Positions 30,781-39,473 of a stretch of 39,473 nt of DNA are shown here, in pieces (position 1 is the first letter of the stretch; every line of letters starts with the position of its first letter). The stretch is from contig CAJOGA010000020.1 of the NCBI GenBank assembly GCA_905233855.1, positions 1-39,473 on the forward strand, written 5' to 3'. Below the pieces are notes generated by a model. That model was not told the DNA's origin. It searched no databases and was given only the letters and a program-made list of their open reading frames with translations. The translations under genes were made by a program, and so were the position numbers. The DNA comes from an uncultured Clostridia bacterium. Its GTDB lineage: Bacteria; Bacillota; Clostridia; UBA1381; CAJOGA01.

Positions 30781-33606
30781 TTATTTAATATATTTTTTCA
30801 GATACTCACCTGTATATGATTTTTTGTTTTCCATAACCTGCTCGGGAGTACCGCATGCAACAACTTCTCCGCCGTTATTGCCGCCTTCAGGCCCCAGGTC
30901 GATTATATAATCCGCAACCTTGATAACATCAAGATTGTGTTCTATAACCAGCACCGTGTTGCCTCCGTCAACCAAATATTGCAGCACGTCTATAAGTTTA
31001 TGAACATCGGCGGTATGCAAACCTGTTGTGGGCTCGTCAAGCACATATATTGTTCTGCCTGTGCTTCTTTTGCTCAATTCGGTGGCGAGCTTTACTCTCT
31101 GTGCCTCACCGCCCGAAAGCGTTGTGGCAGGTTGTCCAAGCTTTATATAACCCAAGCCGACATCCTGCAGGGTTTTAAGCTTGCGTTTTATTTTTTCGTG
31201 ATTTTCAAAAAACTCACATGCCTCGTCAACCGTCATTTCCAGAACGTCATATATATTTTTCCCTTTATAATGCACTTCCAGAGTCTCTCTGTTATAGCGT
31301 TTGCCTTTACACACTTCACACGGAATATATACATCGGACAAAAAGTGCATTTCTATTTTCAATATGCCGTCGCCGCTGCACGCTTCACACCGTCCGCCTT
31401 TGACATTAAAGCTGAAACGGTTTGCTTTGTATCCACGCACCTTTGCCTCCGCCGTCTGTTCAAACACCGTTCGTATATCGGTGAACACTCCGGTATATGT
31501 TGCCGGATTGGAACGCGGTGTGCGTCCTATAGGAGACTGGTTGATGTCTATTATTTTATCCAGATGCTCAACACCTTTTATTGATTTAAAAGCTCCGCAC
31601 TTGGTTTTTGCACCGTTTAATTCCTTAGCCAGATATTTATACAAAATCTCATTCACAAGCGAGCTCTTGCCCGAGCCCGACACGCCGGTTACACACGTCA
31701 TGATACCAAGCGGAATTTTAACGTTTGTGTTTTTCAGATTATTCTCCGCAGCACCCTTGATTTCAAGCCATTTTCCGGTAAGGGGTCTGCGTTGTTTTGG
31801 AATTTCTATTTTCTTTTTACCGCTCAGATACTGTCCCGTTATGGAATTAGGATTTGCCTTTATCTGCTCAACATCGCCCTCTGCAATGACATATCCTCCG
31901 TTTACGCCCGCTCCCGGGCCGATGTCTATAATATGGTCCGCGGCATACATTGTATCTTCATCATGTTCCACAACGATAAGTGTGTTGCCCAAATCTCTCA
32001 GACGTTTCAACGTTGCAAGCAGCTTGTCGTTATCACGCTGATGAAGACCTATGCTCGGCTCGTCCAATATATACAGCACGCCCATCAGTCCCGAACCTAT
32101 CTGCGTTGCCAGACGTATACGCTGTGCCTCGCCGCCGGAAAGAGTTGCGGAGGCACGCGACAATGTTAAATAGTTGAGCCCGACATTCGTTAAAAATGTC
32201 AGCCGTTCCAATATCTCCTTTAATATTTGTTCAGCTATGATTTTGTCGGTTTTGCTTATTTTCAGATTTTTGAAAAAGTCAATAGCTTCGTCTATGGGCA
32301 TCTGCGTAACTTCATTTATGTTTTTGCCGCTTACCGTTACCGCCAGCACCTGGTCTTTAAGCCTTGCTCCGCCGCATTTTTCACACGGAACCATACTCAT
32401 GCTGTTTTCTATGTCCGAACGCATCCATTCCGACGTTGTTTCCTTATAGCGTCTTTCAAGATTTTTGACAAGTCCCTCAAAATCCGATTTATACGTTCCC
32501 GACCCGTTTGATCTGCTATATTTCATCGTGAGCTTTTCACCGTTGTTGCCGTAAAATATGATATGCTTAACCTCGTCCGACAGATTTTCAAAAGGCTCGT
32601 CCATACTGAAGTTATACCTTTCTGCCAGTGCGGTAAAATACATGTGTGCCACGGAGTCTTTAACATGAGGTGCCTGCCATCCGCTTGCGTTTATAGCACC
32701 TTCGTTTATGCTGAGTTTGGGATTTCTCACAAGCAAATCGGGATCTATTGTCATTCTGAAGCCCAAGCCGTCGCAATGCTCGCATGCTCCGAACGGGCTG
32801 TTGAACGAAAACATTCTCGGCGTTAATTCGTCTATGCTCACACCGCAATCATCGCAAGCATAGTTTTGACTGTAGGATAAAATTTCTCCGCCTATAATTT
32901 CTATCATGACGCTGCCGCCCGACATTCCAAGGGCAGTTTCCAGAGAGTCGGCAAGACGTTTTGTCATTTCAGGCTTGACCACAAGACGGTCTACAACAAT
33001 TTCTATACTGTGTTTTTTGTTTTTATCAAGCTCTATGTTTTCGCTGAGTTCATACATATTTGTATCAACACGCACACGTACGTAACCCGATGTTTTTGCA
33101 TCGTCAAACACTTTTTTGTGTTCACCCTTGCGTGCACGCACGACAGGTGCAAGAATTTGTATTTTTGTACCCTCCGGCAAAGCGACAACTTTATCAACTA
33201 TCTGGTCTACGCTCTGTTTGGATATCTCCTTGCCGCACACAGGACAATGAGGAACGCCTATACGGGCATACAGCAAACGCAAATAATCGTATATCTCTGT
33301 AACCGTACCGACCGTTGAACGCGGATTTTTTGAGGTTGTTTTCTGGTCTATGCTTATAGCCGGAGAAAGTCCTTCTATATAGTCTACATCCGGTTTTTCC
33401 ATTTGCCCCAAAAACTGACGTGCGTACGCCGAAAGCGATTCCACATATCTTCGCTGACCTTCCGCATAAATTGTATCAAACGCAAGCGAGCTTTTGCCCG
33501 AACCGCTTAGCCCGGTTATTACAACAAATTTATCACGCGGGATATTCACGTCTATATTTTTAAGGTTATGCTCTCTTGCACCTTTTATACTTATATAGTC
33601 TGCCAT
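30781..33606 (-). CDS. uvrA: Excinuclease ABC subunit A
   Basis: This is the DNA-damage recognition ATPase of nucleotide excision repair, 941 residues and complete. Walker A motifs appear twice ([35 protein letters not shown] and [19 protein letters not shown]), with two ABC signatures ([18 protein letters not shown] and [17 protein letters not shown]). Zinc modules are CPVC, CDDCG...CEHCDGLG and CEACSGDG...[10 protein letters not shown]. The start is ATG at 33606 with GGAGG upstream. It follows uvrB by 13 bp, and the two form the uvrB-uvrA operon typical of Firmicutes. A LexA box was looked for in the uvrB promoter and not found. Confidence 0.99.
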   Translation of the reverse strand: MADYISIKGAREHNLKNIDVNIPRDKFVVITGLSGSGKSSLAFDTIYAEGQRRYVESLSAYARQFLGQMEKPDVDYIEGLSPAISIDQKTTSKNPRSTVGTVTEIYDYLRLLYARIGVPHCPVCGKEISKQSVDQIVDKVVALPEGTKIQILAPVVRARKGEHKKVFDDAKTSGYVRVRVDTNMYELSENIELDKNKKHSIEIVVDRLVVKPEMTKRLADSLETALGMSGGSVMIEIIGGEILSYSQNYACDDCGVSIDELTPRMFSFNSPFGACEHCDGLGFRMTIDPDLLVRNPKLSINEGAINASGWQAPHVKDSVAHMYFTALAERYNFSMDEPFENLSDEVKHIIFYGNNGEKLTMKYSRSNGSGTYKSDFEGLVKNLERRYKETTSEWMRSDIENSMSMVPCEKCGGARLKDQVLAVTVSGKNINEVTQMPIDEAIDFFKNLKISKTDKIIAEQILKEILERLTFLTNVGLNYLTLSRASATLSGGEAQRIRLATQIGSGLMGVLYILDEPSIGLHQRDNDKLLATLKRLRDLGNTLIVVEHDEDTMYAADHIIDIGPGAGVNGGYVIAEGDVEQIKANPNSITGQYLSGKKKIEIPKQRRPLTGKWLEIKGAAENNLKNTNVKIPLGIMTCVTGVSGSGKSSLVNEILYKYLAKELNGAKTKCGAFKSIKGVEHLDKIIDINQSPIGRTPRSNPATYTGVFTDIRTVFEQTAEAKVRGYKANRFSFNVKGGRCEACSGDGILKIEMHFLSDVYIPCEVCKGKRYNRETLEVHYKGKNIYDVLEMTVDEACEFFENHEKIKRKLKTLQDVGLGYIKLGQPATTLSGGEAQRVKLATELSKRSTGRTIYVLDEPTTGLHTADVHKLIDVLQYLVDGGNTVLVIEHNLDVIKVADYIIDLGPEGGNNGGEVVACGTPEQVMENKKSYTGEYLKKYIK

Positions 33607-33619
33607 AACTTGCCTCCGT

Positions 33620-35572
33620 TTATTTCTTCTTTAGTTTTTCCAATCTGTCTCTGAGTTGAGCCGCACGCTCAAATTGCAGATTTTCCGCCGCAAGCTTCAT
33701 TTCCTCTGTCAATTCAAGTATCAACTGTTCTTTTGCCAAACCTTTAGGTGATTTATCGGTGTCTTCCACCGCTTTTGTTGCCTCTATAACCTCACGTATG
33801 CCTTTTTTGATCGTTTTAGGCGTGATACCGTGTTCTGTGTTGTAATCCTTTTGTATTTTTCGGCGGCGGTTTGTTTCGTCTATAGCACGCTGCATTGAGC
33901 CGGTTACCGTGTCGGCATACATTATAACTCTGCCCTCACTGTTTCGTGCCGCTCTGCCTATTGTCTGAATAAGCGATGTTTCGCTTCGCAGAAACCCTTC
34001 CTTATCAGCGTCGAGTATCGCTATCAAAGATACTTCCGGCAGGTCTAATCCCTCACGCAGCAGGTTTATTCCGACAAGTACATCAAAATCACCTTCACGC
34101 AAATCGTGTATTATTTCCATTCTTTCGATGGTGTGTATTTCAGAATGCATGTATCGTACCTTTATGCCTGCGGAGGTAAGATAATCGGTCAGGTCTTCAG
34201 CCATCTTTTTTGTCAGCGTTGTTATCAGCACGCGTTCGCCCTTTTGGGTAACGCCGTGGATTTCTGTTATAAGGTCGTCTATCTGACCTTTGGTAGGCTT
34301 AACGATAATTTCCGGGTCTAACAACCCCGTAGGGCGGATAACCTGCTGTACAACCGCCGTTGACCGTTCCTTTTCGTAGTCCGCCGGTGTGGCACTTACA
34401 AAAACAACCTGATTTATTCTGTCCTCAAATTCTTCAAAAGTCAGCGGGCGGTTATCGAATGCCGACGGCAATCTGAATCCGTATTCCACAAGCGTTTCTT
34501 TTCTTGACCTGTCGCCGTGATACATTGCACGCACCTGCGGTATTGTAACGTGTGATTCATCTATGACAAGCAGAAAATCCTTCGGGAAATAGTCTATCAA
34601 TGTAAAAGGAGACGAACCCGGCTCTCTGCCGCTTATATGTCTGGAATAGTTTTCTATGCCCTGACAAAAGCCAACCTCACGCATCATTTCAATGTCGTAA
34701 TTTGTGCGTTGCAAAATCCTTTGTGCTTCCAAAAGCTTGCCTTCTTTTTCAAAATACGCAACGCGTTCGTCCAATTCCTTTTCAATGGATAAAATGGCGT
34801 TTTCCCGCTTTTGGGGCGTGGTTACATAGTGTGATGCAGGGAATATAACGCAATGGTTGCGTATACCCACAATTTCACCCGTTACAACGTTTATCTCCGA
34901 TATACGCTCTATTTCATCTCCGAAAAACTCGACGCGTATGGCGTTTTCATGCTCGTTTGACGGAAATATTTCCACAACATCGCCGCGTACTCTGAATTTA
35001 TTTCTTGTAAAATTTATGTCGTTGCGTTCGTACTGTATGTCAACCAGCTTACGGAGAACTTCGTCTCTGTCCTTCTGCATGCCCGTACGCAGGGATACTA
35101 CCAGATTGTTATAGTCGACAGGATCGCCCAAGCCGTATATACACGACACGCTGGCAACGATTATAACGTCTCTGCGTTCAAAAAGTGCCGCTGTGGCACT
35201 GTGCCGAAGCTTGTCTATTTCGTCATTGACAGACGCGTCTTTTTCTATAAAAGTGTCTGTATGCGGTATATACGCCTCCGGTTGGTAGTAATCATAATAG
35301 GAAACAAAAAATTCCACAGCATTGTTGGGAAAGAACTCTTTAAACTCACTGCAGAGCTGTGCGGCAAGGGTTTTGTTGTGTGCCAAAACAAGAGTAGGCT
35401 TATTTACTTTTTCGATAATGTTTGCTATTGTGAAGGTTTTTCCTGAGCCTGTAACTCCCAAAAGAGTTTGTGCCTTGTCGCCGTTTATTATACCGTTTGA
35501 CAGCTTTTCAATAGCCTGAGGCTGGTCGCCCGTCGGTTTAAATTCCGACACAACTTCAAATTTTTTCTGCAT
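33620..35572 (-). CDS. uvrB: Excinuclease ABC subunit B
   Basis: This is the helicase-like subunit that verifies damage and recruits UvrC, 650 residues and complete. Walker A is [17 protein letters not shown]. The damage-probing beta-hairpin is [28 protein letters not shown]-type and motif VI sequences include [15 protein letters not shown] and [20 protein letters not shown]. The C-terminal UVR motif ([27 protein letters not shown]) binds UvrC. The ATG at 35572 has CGGAGGG upstream. Its 5' leader of about 90 nt is unusually structured (see 35586-35659). A TTGACG-N17-TATGAT promoter lies upstream. Confidence 0.99.
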   Translation of the reverse strand: MQKKFEVVSEFKPTGDQPQAIEKLSNGIINGDKAQTLLGVTGSGKTFTIANIIEKVNKPTLVLAHNKTLAAQLCSEFKEFFPNNAVEFFVSYYDYYQPEAYIPHTDTFIEKDASVNDEIDKLRHSATAALFERRDVIIVASVSCIYGLGDPVDYNNLVVSLRTGMQKDRDEVLRKLVDIQYERNDINFTRNKFRVRGDVVEIFPSNEHENAIRVEFFGDEIERISEINVVTGEIVGIRNHCVIFPASHYVTTPQKRENAILSIEKELDERVAYFEKEGKLLEAQRILQRTNYDIEMMREVGFCQGIENYSRHISGREPGSSPFTLIDYFPKDFLLVIDESHVTIPQVRAMYHGDRSRKETLVEYGFRLPSAFDNRPLTFEEFEDRINQVVFVSATPADYEKERSTAVVQQVIRPTGLLDPEIIVKPTKGQIDDLITEIHGVTQKGERVLITTLTKKMAEDLTDYLTSAGIKVRYMHSEIHTIERMEIIHDLREGDFDVLVGINLLREGLDLPEVSLIAILDADKEGFLRSETSLIQTIGRAARNSEGRVIMYADTVTGSMQRAIDETNRRRKIQKDYNTEHGITPKTIKKGIREVIEATKAVEDTDKSPKGLAKEQLILELTEEMKLAAENLQFERAAQLRDRLEKLKKK

Positions 35573-35585
35573 AGTTTTCCCTCCG

Positions 35586-35659
35586 ATAACGGTTGGCGTA
35601 TCAACGCTCTTATTCTTATTTGTGAAACGAGCTCACACCGTTATTTTTAACGCTGATAC
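35586..35659 (-). promoter_or_regulatory. Structured uvrB leader (pseudoknot-order complementary arms)
   Basis: Read on the minus strand, arm A (GTATCAGCGTT, 35659-35649) is complementary to AGCGTTGATAC (35608-35598) over 11 bp with two G-U pairs. Arm B (ATAACGGT, 35644-35637) is a perfect 8-bp complement of ACCGTTAT (35593-35586). The order A5'-B5'-A3'-B3' is that of a pseudoknot or of competing folds. B3' ends immediately before the CGGAGGG Shine-Dalgarno. A small GTGA/TCAC hairpin lies inside. No known riboswitch consensus was recognised. Confidence 0.6.
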
Positions 35660-35670
35660 CGTATTATTTA

Positions 35671-35699
35671 ATCATATTACAAAAGCAGATTTTCGTCAA
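35671..35699 (-). promoter_or_regulatory. uvrBA promoter
   Basis: TTGACG (35699-35694) and TATGAT (35676-35671) on the minus strand are separated by 17 bp. The transcript would start near 35663, just before the structured leader. No CGAACATATGTTCG-type LexA site overlaps it. Confidence 0.8.
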
Positions 35700-35772
35700 T
35701 ACAAAAAAACTGATTTTGTAATAATATTGTGTTGAAATAAACATAATTATGGATCATTATACCTATTATTGT

Positions 35773-35801
35773 TTGACAAATAAACAAACGAATGATAGAA
35801 T
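35773..35801 (+). promoter_or_regulatory. Promoter of the small membrane protein pair
   Basis: TTGACA (35773-35778) and TAGAAT (35796-35801) are separated by exactly 17 bp, about 33 bp before the start codon at 35835. It is divergent from the uvrBA promoter. Confidence 0.8.
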
Positions 35802-35834
35802 GTGTCTAGATGAATTTTTTAGGAGGATAAAATA

Positions 35835-36245
35835 ATGGCATGTTTTATTGTTCCGGCTGCTGAAGCAGTCATAACTACTATTGTTGCAAAGTCAATGAAA
35901 AGCGGAGAGAAATCCAACAAAAACTCAAATATAAAATTTGACGGCAACAATCTCGAAGCGGCTGAAAAAATTCCGTTTTCAAAAAAGTTGGGTTGGCTCA
36001 ACAAGTTACTTTGGGGCGGTTCTGTTCTGCTTGCTTTTGAACATGTTTGGCACGGAGAAGTTGTGCCTTACTTCCCATTTTTGACAGCAGCAAACGATCC
36101 TGCCGATATGGCTGAAATGCTGCATGAGATGTCAACAGTAGGCGTAACAATGGCTGTACTTGTAACAGGCATTTGGCTGGGCATGGTGGCTGTTTCCCAC
36201 ATGATAGAAAAAAGAGCTTCAAAAACAACCACTGCTAAAAATTAA
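35835..36245 (+). CDS. Conserved-looking membrane protein of unknown function (first of a pair)
   Basis: This 136-residue protein has an N-terminal segment MACFIVPAAEAVITTIVAKSM that may insert in the membrane and a basic, Asn/Lys-rich linker. One helix reads LGWLNKLLWGGSVLLAFEHVW. A loop with His, Glu and Asp (HGEVVPYFPFLTAANDPADMAEMLHEM) precedes a final helix (TVGVTMAVLVTGIWLGMVAVSHMIE). His and Met residues cluster near the membrane faces, which could suggest metal or cofactor contact, but this is speculation. The ATG at 35835 follows TAGGAGG. It is 12 bp before the next small membrane gene, and the two clearly form an operon. Confidence 0.82.
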   Translation: MACFIVPAAEAVITTIVAKSMKSGEKSNKNSNIKFDGNNLEAAEKIPFSKKLGWLNKLLWGGSVLLAFEHVWHGEVVPYFPFLTAANDPADMAEMLHEMSTVGVTMAVLVTGIWLGMVAVSHMIEKRASKTTTAKN

Positions 36246-36257
36246 GGGGAATTTGAC

Positions 36258-36578
36258 ATGACTTTATTGATATCAATTTTTTCTGCTGTTATTTGCACGG
36301 CTATTTGGTATAAAAATGCTCCAAAAAGCCGGATGATGGTCGGCGTCCTTTGTTGGCTGTATTGGGGGGCATCTATAATGTGGCTGGCGGATGCCATATT
36401 TGAGTATGCGGAACTTGGTGCCGAATATTTTAACCCTGCACCTTCAGATATACTGAATGATCTGTATCTCGGGCTGTCCGTTGTTGCTCTCGGTTTGATC
36501 ATATGGCTTGTAATTCTTCTTGTGAAGGATCCAAAAGGCGTAATAAAAGAAGCACTTTTCAAAAAGAAAAACCTATAA
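36258..36578 (+). CDS. Small membrane protein of unknown function (second of a pair)
   Basis: This 106-residue protein has three predicted transmembrane helices: TLLISIFSAVICTAIWY, MMVGVLCWLYWGASIMWLADAIFEYAEL and LYLGLSVVALGLIIWLVILLV. It ends in a basic tail (KDPKGVIKEALFKKKNL). Tryptophan and tyrosine are frequent in helix 2. There is no known domain. An AAGGGG Shine-Dalgarno precedes the ATG. It is translated from the same transcript as the 136-residue protein upstream and ends before two consecutive terminator-like hairpins. A two-subunit membrane complex is plausible but unproven. Confidence 0.82.
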   Translation: MTLLISIFSAVICTAIWYKNAPKSRMMVGVLCWLYWGASIMWLADAIFEYAELGAEYFNPAPSDILNDLYLGLSVVALGLIIWLVILLVKDPKGVIKEALFKKKNL

Positions 36579-36601
36579 TAACACAAAATCCGCTTACATA
36601 T

Positions 36602-36653
36602 AACATTGAGCAGGCAAAACACTTTTTAAATGACTGTCCGCCTGATGTTTTTT
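36602..36653 (+). terminator. First terminator after the membrane pair
   Basis: AACAT-(tgag)-CAGGC pairs with GCCTG-ATGTT, with a one-sided bulge, and is followed by TTTTTTAT. The loop is 24 nt, so it is weaker than the next one. Confidence 0.5.
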
Positions 36654-36661
36654 ATAAAAAT

Positions 36662-36717
36662 AAAAATCCCGATATACAGTCTGCAGTTTATCCAAGCTGA
36701 ATTTCGGGATTTTTTTA
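36662..36717. terminator. Second, bidirectional terminator
   Basis: AAAAATCCCGA and TCGGGATTTTT(TT) form an 11-bp stem with T-runs on both strands. It separates the membrane pair from the convergent ABC transporter gene. Confidence 0.8.
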
Positions 36718-36767
36718 TTCGTTTTTTATAAGGTCGGTCTTACGTACATTTATTGCAAAATATAAAA

Positions 36768-38700
36768 TCAATCAACCATCTCATGACGCGGATTCATTCT
36801 GTCAAACGGCGGACGCTCATCGCCCACAGGCGATTGATAACGTTTTGCCTGTGTGGAAAACAGCTTATAGTATTCTCCGTGTGCTTTCATCAGTTCGGTG
36901 TGATTTCCTATTTCTTCAATCGTTCCGTTATTTAACACCACAATTTTGTTAGCGATGCGAAACAAATATTGATGATTTGCCCTGACGCAACGTTTCAAAC
37001 TGTGTAAAGATTTCCTGCTCGGCAATTGCGTCAAGCGAGGCGGTAGGTTCATCCAGAATCAGAATGTCGGAATTTGAGTAAAACGCTCTTGCGATCGCTA
37101 TTTTCTGCCATTGACCGATAGAAAGCTCGGTACCGTTATCCTCAAAATACCGCATAAGTGATGTATCGTACTGTTGCGGCAGCTTTTCTATAAACGTCTG
37201 TGCATTGCTGTTGTAGGCTGCCTGCTTTATTTCCTCATCGTTTATATCCCTCATAACTTCACCGAAAGCAATATTCTCACGGACTGTAACGGCATATTTG
37301 CCGTAATCCTGAAACACAACTCCGAACATATCGTACAAAGCCACGGTATCATATTCGCGTATATCATGTCCGTCTAACAAAATGACGCCCTCTGTCGGAT
37401 CGTAAAGACGCATCAGCAATTTGATAAGCGTGGTTTTACCCGCTCCGTTCAAACCGACAAGAACCACCGAATCATTAGGTGCAACAGTCATATTTATATC
37501 CTTTAACACATAATGTTCTGTGCCCGGGTATCGGAATGAAACGTGATCAAAAACAATGGTATGGCCGACGCCTCTTTCAACCTTTCTTGGCGGGTTGATG
37601 CTTGGAACAATTTTCGGTTCCTCTTTCATAAATGAAATTACGTTGTTTATGAACAGAGTAGACTCATAAATAGACGCTGTAGTTGTAATCAGCGAAGATA
37701 TTCCGCTTGCGATAGCGTTTAACGCACCGGTATATAAAGCATAGTTACCCACTTCATACTGTCCGTCGAAAACACCTCTGGCTATCATCACAAACAAAAC
37801 GCAGTTGACCACGGTAGACAGCACACTTGCCGTGATGTTCCATACGCACTCTCTCACCATCAGCTTACGAAGTCCTTTAAAGTAAATATCAAACACATTT
37901 TTATACTTTGTGATAAAGGTGTCTGTAAGATTCAGCGTTCGCATTTCCTTAACCAAATCTTTATTTGTTACCAATTCGGAGTAATAATTAAGCTGTCTGC
38001 GTTCCTTGCTTCGGCGGAACATATAGGCAAAATTTTTCTTGCGGAAATGAAAGTTTATAATGGTTGACGGTATGGAAATAGCAATAATAACAAGTGCCGG
38101 CATTATTCCGATTGCAAGAATAACTATGATATAGCTTATTATGCTTATAACAGTCGAGACGATTGAAAACGTTGCTCTGAGCGATTCAATAGGTCGGCGT
38201 GCCGCTTCTCTTGTTGCATTTTCCAGCTTTGTGTAATATTCAGGTCTGTCATAGTTTGCAAGATCGACCTGCTTGGATTTTGTCATCAACTTTATTTTGA
38301 TATGGTTTGCGACAACCTCGCCCGATATTTGCAAAACCGTTGAATAGATTCTGGCGATTGCATCGTTAAAAAGCAGGTAGAAAAACTGTGCTATAAGAAG
38401 TACTGCAATTATATGAAAGCTTGTCAGTGCATTTCCGTACGCTTTTGCAAGATTGTTCAAGATTTCTTTGCTTATCAACGAGCCGATAACCGGCATAATT
38501 CCGTTGAACAATGTCATAAATGCCATTATGAACATGATTCCACGGTTTGCTTCCCACACAAGCTTTATAATATAAAACATTCTCTCTGTCGTATCACCGA
38601 CAACTTTTTTCAAATATCCCGGAACCTCACGCAAGTGCTTCGGTGGCTTAACCCGGTATTGATCGTTAACTCTGTGACTTGGTGGCGGCGGCATATTCAT
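36768..38700 (-). pseudogene. ABC exporter (fused permease-ATPase), frameshifted at the 3' end
   Basis: This half-size ABC exporter has ~6 transmembrane helices (residues ~50-320) fused to an ATPase domain. Walker A is GLNGAGKTTLIKLLMRL, then a Q-loop (FQDYGKY), signature LSIGQWQKIAIARAF, Walker B DILILDEPTASLD and the switch histidine in FVSHR. The reading frame hits TAA right after VSHR (36949). The normal continuation, RIANKIVVLNNGTIEEIGNHTELMKAHGEYYKLF, is present in another frame down to 36768. About five residues expected between SHR and IANK are missing, so a deletion of about 20 bp is likely. The ATG at 38700 (MNMPPPP) follows AGGAG better than the track's GTG. It lies downstream of a MarR gene. 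It is either a recent pseudogene or a sequencing artefact. Confidence 0.85.
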
Positions 38701-38757
38701 TTTTCCCACTCTCCTGTAAATAATAAAATTAATAATCCGAACTTTGTTATTCGGTTG

Positions 38758-39225
38758 TTATTTGCGTTCGTTTATTTTTTTCAGTAAACCTATTAATTGA
38801 TTCTTTTCGTCTTCACTGAGATTTTTAAACAGTCCGTTCAAAATTTCTGTGTGATTATCCTGAATTTCGTATGCTCTTGCCCTGCCCTTTTCTGTTAAAA
38901 CAATTCTTGTTGCACGTCCGTCATCAGGATCAGGCTTCCGCTCTACGTAATTCATGTCCTCCAATTTAAGAATTGACTCAGACATTGCAGGTGCCCTTAT
39001 ACCCATAATTTCAGCAATTTGTTTTTGCCTTAATCCGTTTTCAGCGTCAATCAGAACCCGCAATATATTTTCCCTTCTGAACGGCGGATGGTTTTTATCG
39101 GGGAAACCTTTATGCGGCAGATGTGGCTTGTTATCTTCCTCATGCGGCGGAGGAAGGATACGGTGAACTATATGCTGTAGCTTTATTATCTCATGGAACA
39201 GAGTTTCGTTTGAATCGTTAAACAT
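38758..39225 (-). CDS. MarR family transcriptional regulator
   Basis: This 155-residue winged-helix regulator has LRQKQIAEIMGIRAPAMSESILKLEDMNYVERKPDPDDGRATRIVLTEKG as its DNA-binding core, with the DDGR wing typical of MarR. Residues ~24-48 form an unusual His/Pro/Asp-rich linker (PPPHEEDNKPHLPHKGFPDKNHPPF) ahead of the wing-helix, a possible metal-binding stretch. It is 57 bp before the ABC exporter on the same strand and presumably represses it. The start ATG at 39225 is preceded by GAGGGGGGAG. A consensus promoter lies at 39285-39313, with TTCG-GGTA-CGAA just downstream as a possible operator. Confidence 0.93.
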   Translation of the reverse strand: MFNDSNETLFHEIIKLQHIVHRILPPPHEEDNKPHLPHKGFPDKNHPPFRRENILRVLIDAENGLRQKQIAEIMGIRAPAMSESILKLEDMNYVERKPDPDDGRATRIVLTEKGRARAYEIQDNHTEILNGLFKNLSEDEKNQLIGLLKKINERK

Positions 39226-39284
39226 ATACTCCCCCCTCTTTTGTTTTGTAAATTATTTGTTATATTAAGTTCGTACCCGAAGTA

Positions 39285-39313
39285 ATTATACTCTATTGAT
39301 TTGATAATGTCAA
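39285..39313 (-). promoter_or_regulatory. Consensus promoter of the MarR-ABC operon
   Basis: TTGACA (39313-39308) and TATAAT (39290-39285) on the minus strand are separated by exactly 17 bp and match the consensus perfectly. The palindrome TTCGGGTACGAA lies just past the -10 and may be the MarR operator. Confidence 0.88.
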
Positions 39314-39338
39314 TAGTTCGGAAACGAAATATTTTTTT

Positions 39339-39376
39339 AATAAAAAGCCTTCCCTTAAAAGAGAAGGCTTTTTATT
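39339..39376. terminator. Bidirectional terminator
   Basis: AATAAAAAGCCTTC and GAAGGCTTTTTATT form a perfect 14-bp stem with a 10-nt loop and T-runs on both strands. It overlaps the stop codon of the partial gene at the window edge. Confidence 0.9.
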
Positions 39377-39473
39377 AAAAATTGCCGTTGTTCCATATCA
39401 AATCGTCTATCAATTCCGTTTCGGATACCGTTTTGATAATTTTCCCATCACGGTCGATTATATATATAATTCC
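39375..39473 (-). CDS. Partial CDS at the window edge (C-terminal 32 residues)
   Basis: An open frame enters from beyond the right edge on the minus strand and ends with TAA at 39377-39375, just inside a terminator hairpin. The visible part reads GIIYIIDRDGKIIKTVSETE and continues LIDDLIWNNGNF. The phasing, the codon content and the terminator at its end support a real gene. Its family cannot be told from this fragment. Confidence 0.65.
   Translation of the reverse strand, partial: GIIYIIDRDGKIIKTVSETELIDDLIWNNGNF

Noticed and set aside
30937-32511. Several plus-strand ORFs (up to 246 aa) opposite uvrA
   Set aside because: All are antisense shadows of an intact uvrA with codon-biased mirror composition.
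35664-35720. LexA/SOS box in front of uvrBA
   Set aside because: No GAAC-N4-GTTC palindrome near the promoter.
36503-36700. 65-aa plus-strand ORF overlapping the second membrane protein
   Set aside because: It is out of frame with the real gene, has no ribosome binding site, and extends through terminator hairpins.

Overview
The window looks like core chromosome of an AT-rich, low-GC Firmicute, most likely a gut-type Clostridia (Oscillospirales/Ruminococcaceae-like; the rank is inference). Supporting signs are a transketolase split into two genes, the cysE-cysS-mini-RNase III order, cdaA-cdaR, a permuted RbgA GTPase, strong GGAGG ribosome binding sites with frequent TTG starts, and hairpin-array repeats of a type seen in this group. 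About 33 protein genes, two tRNA-Ser genes and one truncated CDS at the right edge are supported.

Layout. 1-6.1 kb (minus): galE, a DUF896 protein, an XRE regulator, both transketolase halves, mini-RNase III, cysS and cysE. 6.3-10.3 kb (minus): a ZIP metal transporter and two tandem mgtE Mg2+ transporters. The upstream mgtE is preceded by a leader of about 300 nt holding a 30-codon ORF with a VEPDP motif and an intrinsic terminator. 10.35-10.87 kb is gene-free and packed with hairpins. 10.9-12.8 kb (minus): a PadR/DUF1700/DUF4097 cassette whose promoter overlaps a palindrome. 13.06-13.27 kb: two tRNA-Ser genes. 13.5-16.0 kb (plus): a secreted GH5 glycosidase. 16.1-18.0 kb (plus): an orphan phage terminase pair. 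Then mntP (minus), the plus-strand cdaA-cdaR-hslO operon, minus-strand rluA family and mscL, a plus-strand subtilisin-like protease, and a minus-strand housekeeping block to 35.6 kb (ferritin-like hypothetical, rbgA, zinc-ribbon membrane protein, SanA/YdcF family, lepB, small membrane protein, pncB, CapA family, uvrA, uvrB). A plus-strand pair of small membrane proteins follows, then a MarR regulator with an ABC exporter whose 3' end is frameshifted.

How the genes work together. The ZIP, MgtE and MntP genes make this a region rich in divalent-metal transport. uvrB-uvrA form a repair operon. cdaA-cdaR make and control c-di-AMP. cysE-cysS-mrnC link cysteine supply, tRNA charging and 23S rRNA maturation.

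Most worth a second look are: (1) the mgtE leader, which reads as a Firmicute counterpart of the enterobacterial MgtL leader peptide (EPDP motif) coupled to an intrinsic terminator; (2) a compact uvrB 5' leader with two long complementary arms in pseudoknot order next to the Shine-Dalgarno; (3) a cloverleaf-like palindrome and a nine-hairpin array between mgtE and the PadR cassette; (4) an orphan terS-terL pair; (5) overlapping alternative hairpins beside mntP; (6) an ABC transporter broken at a short repeat. No CRISPR array, rRNA gene, insertion sequence or replication origin was seen.
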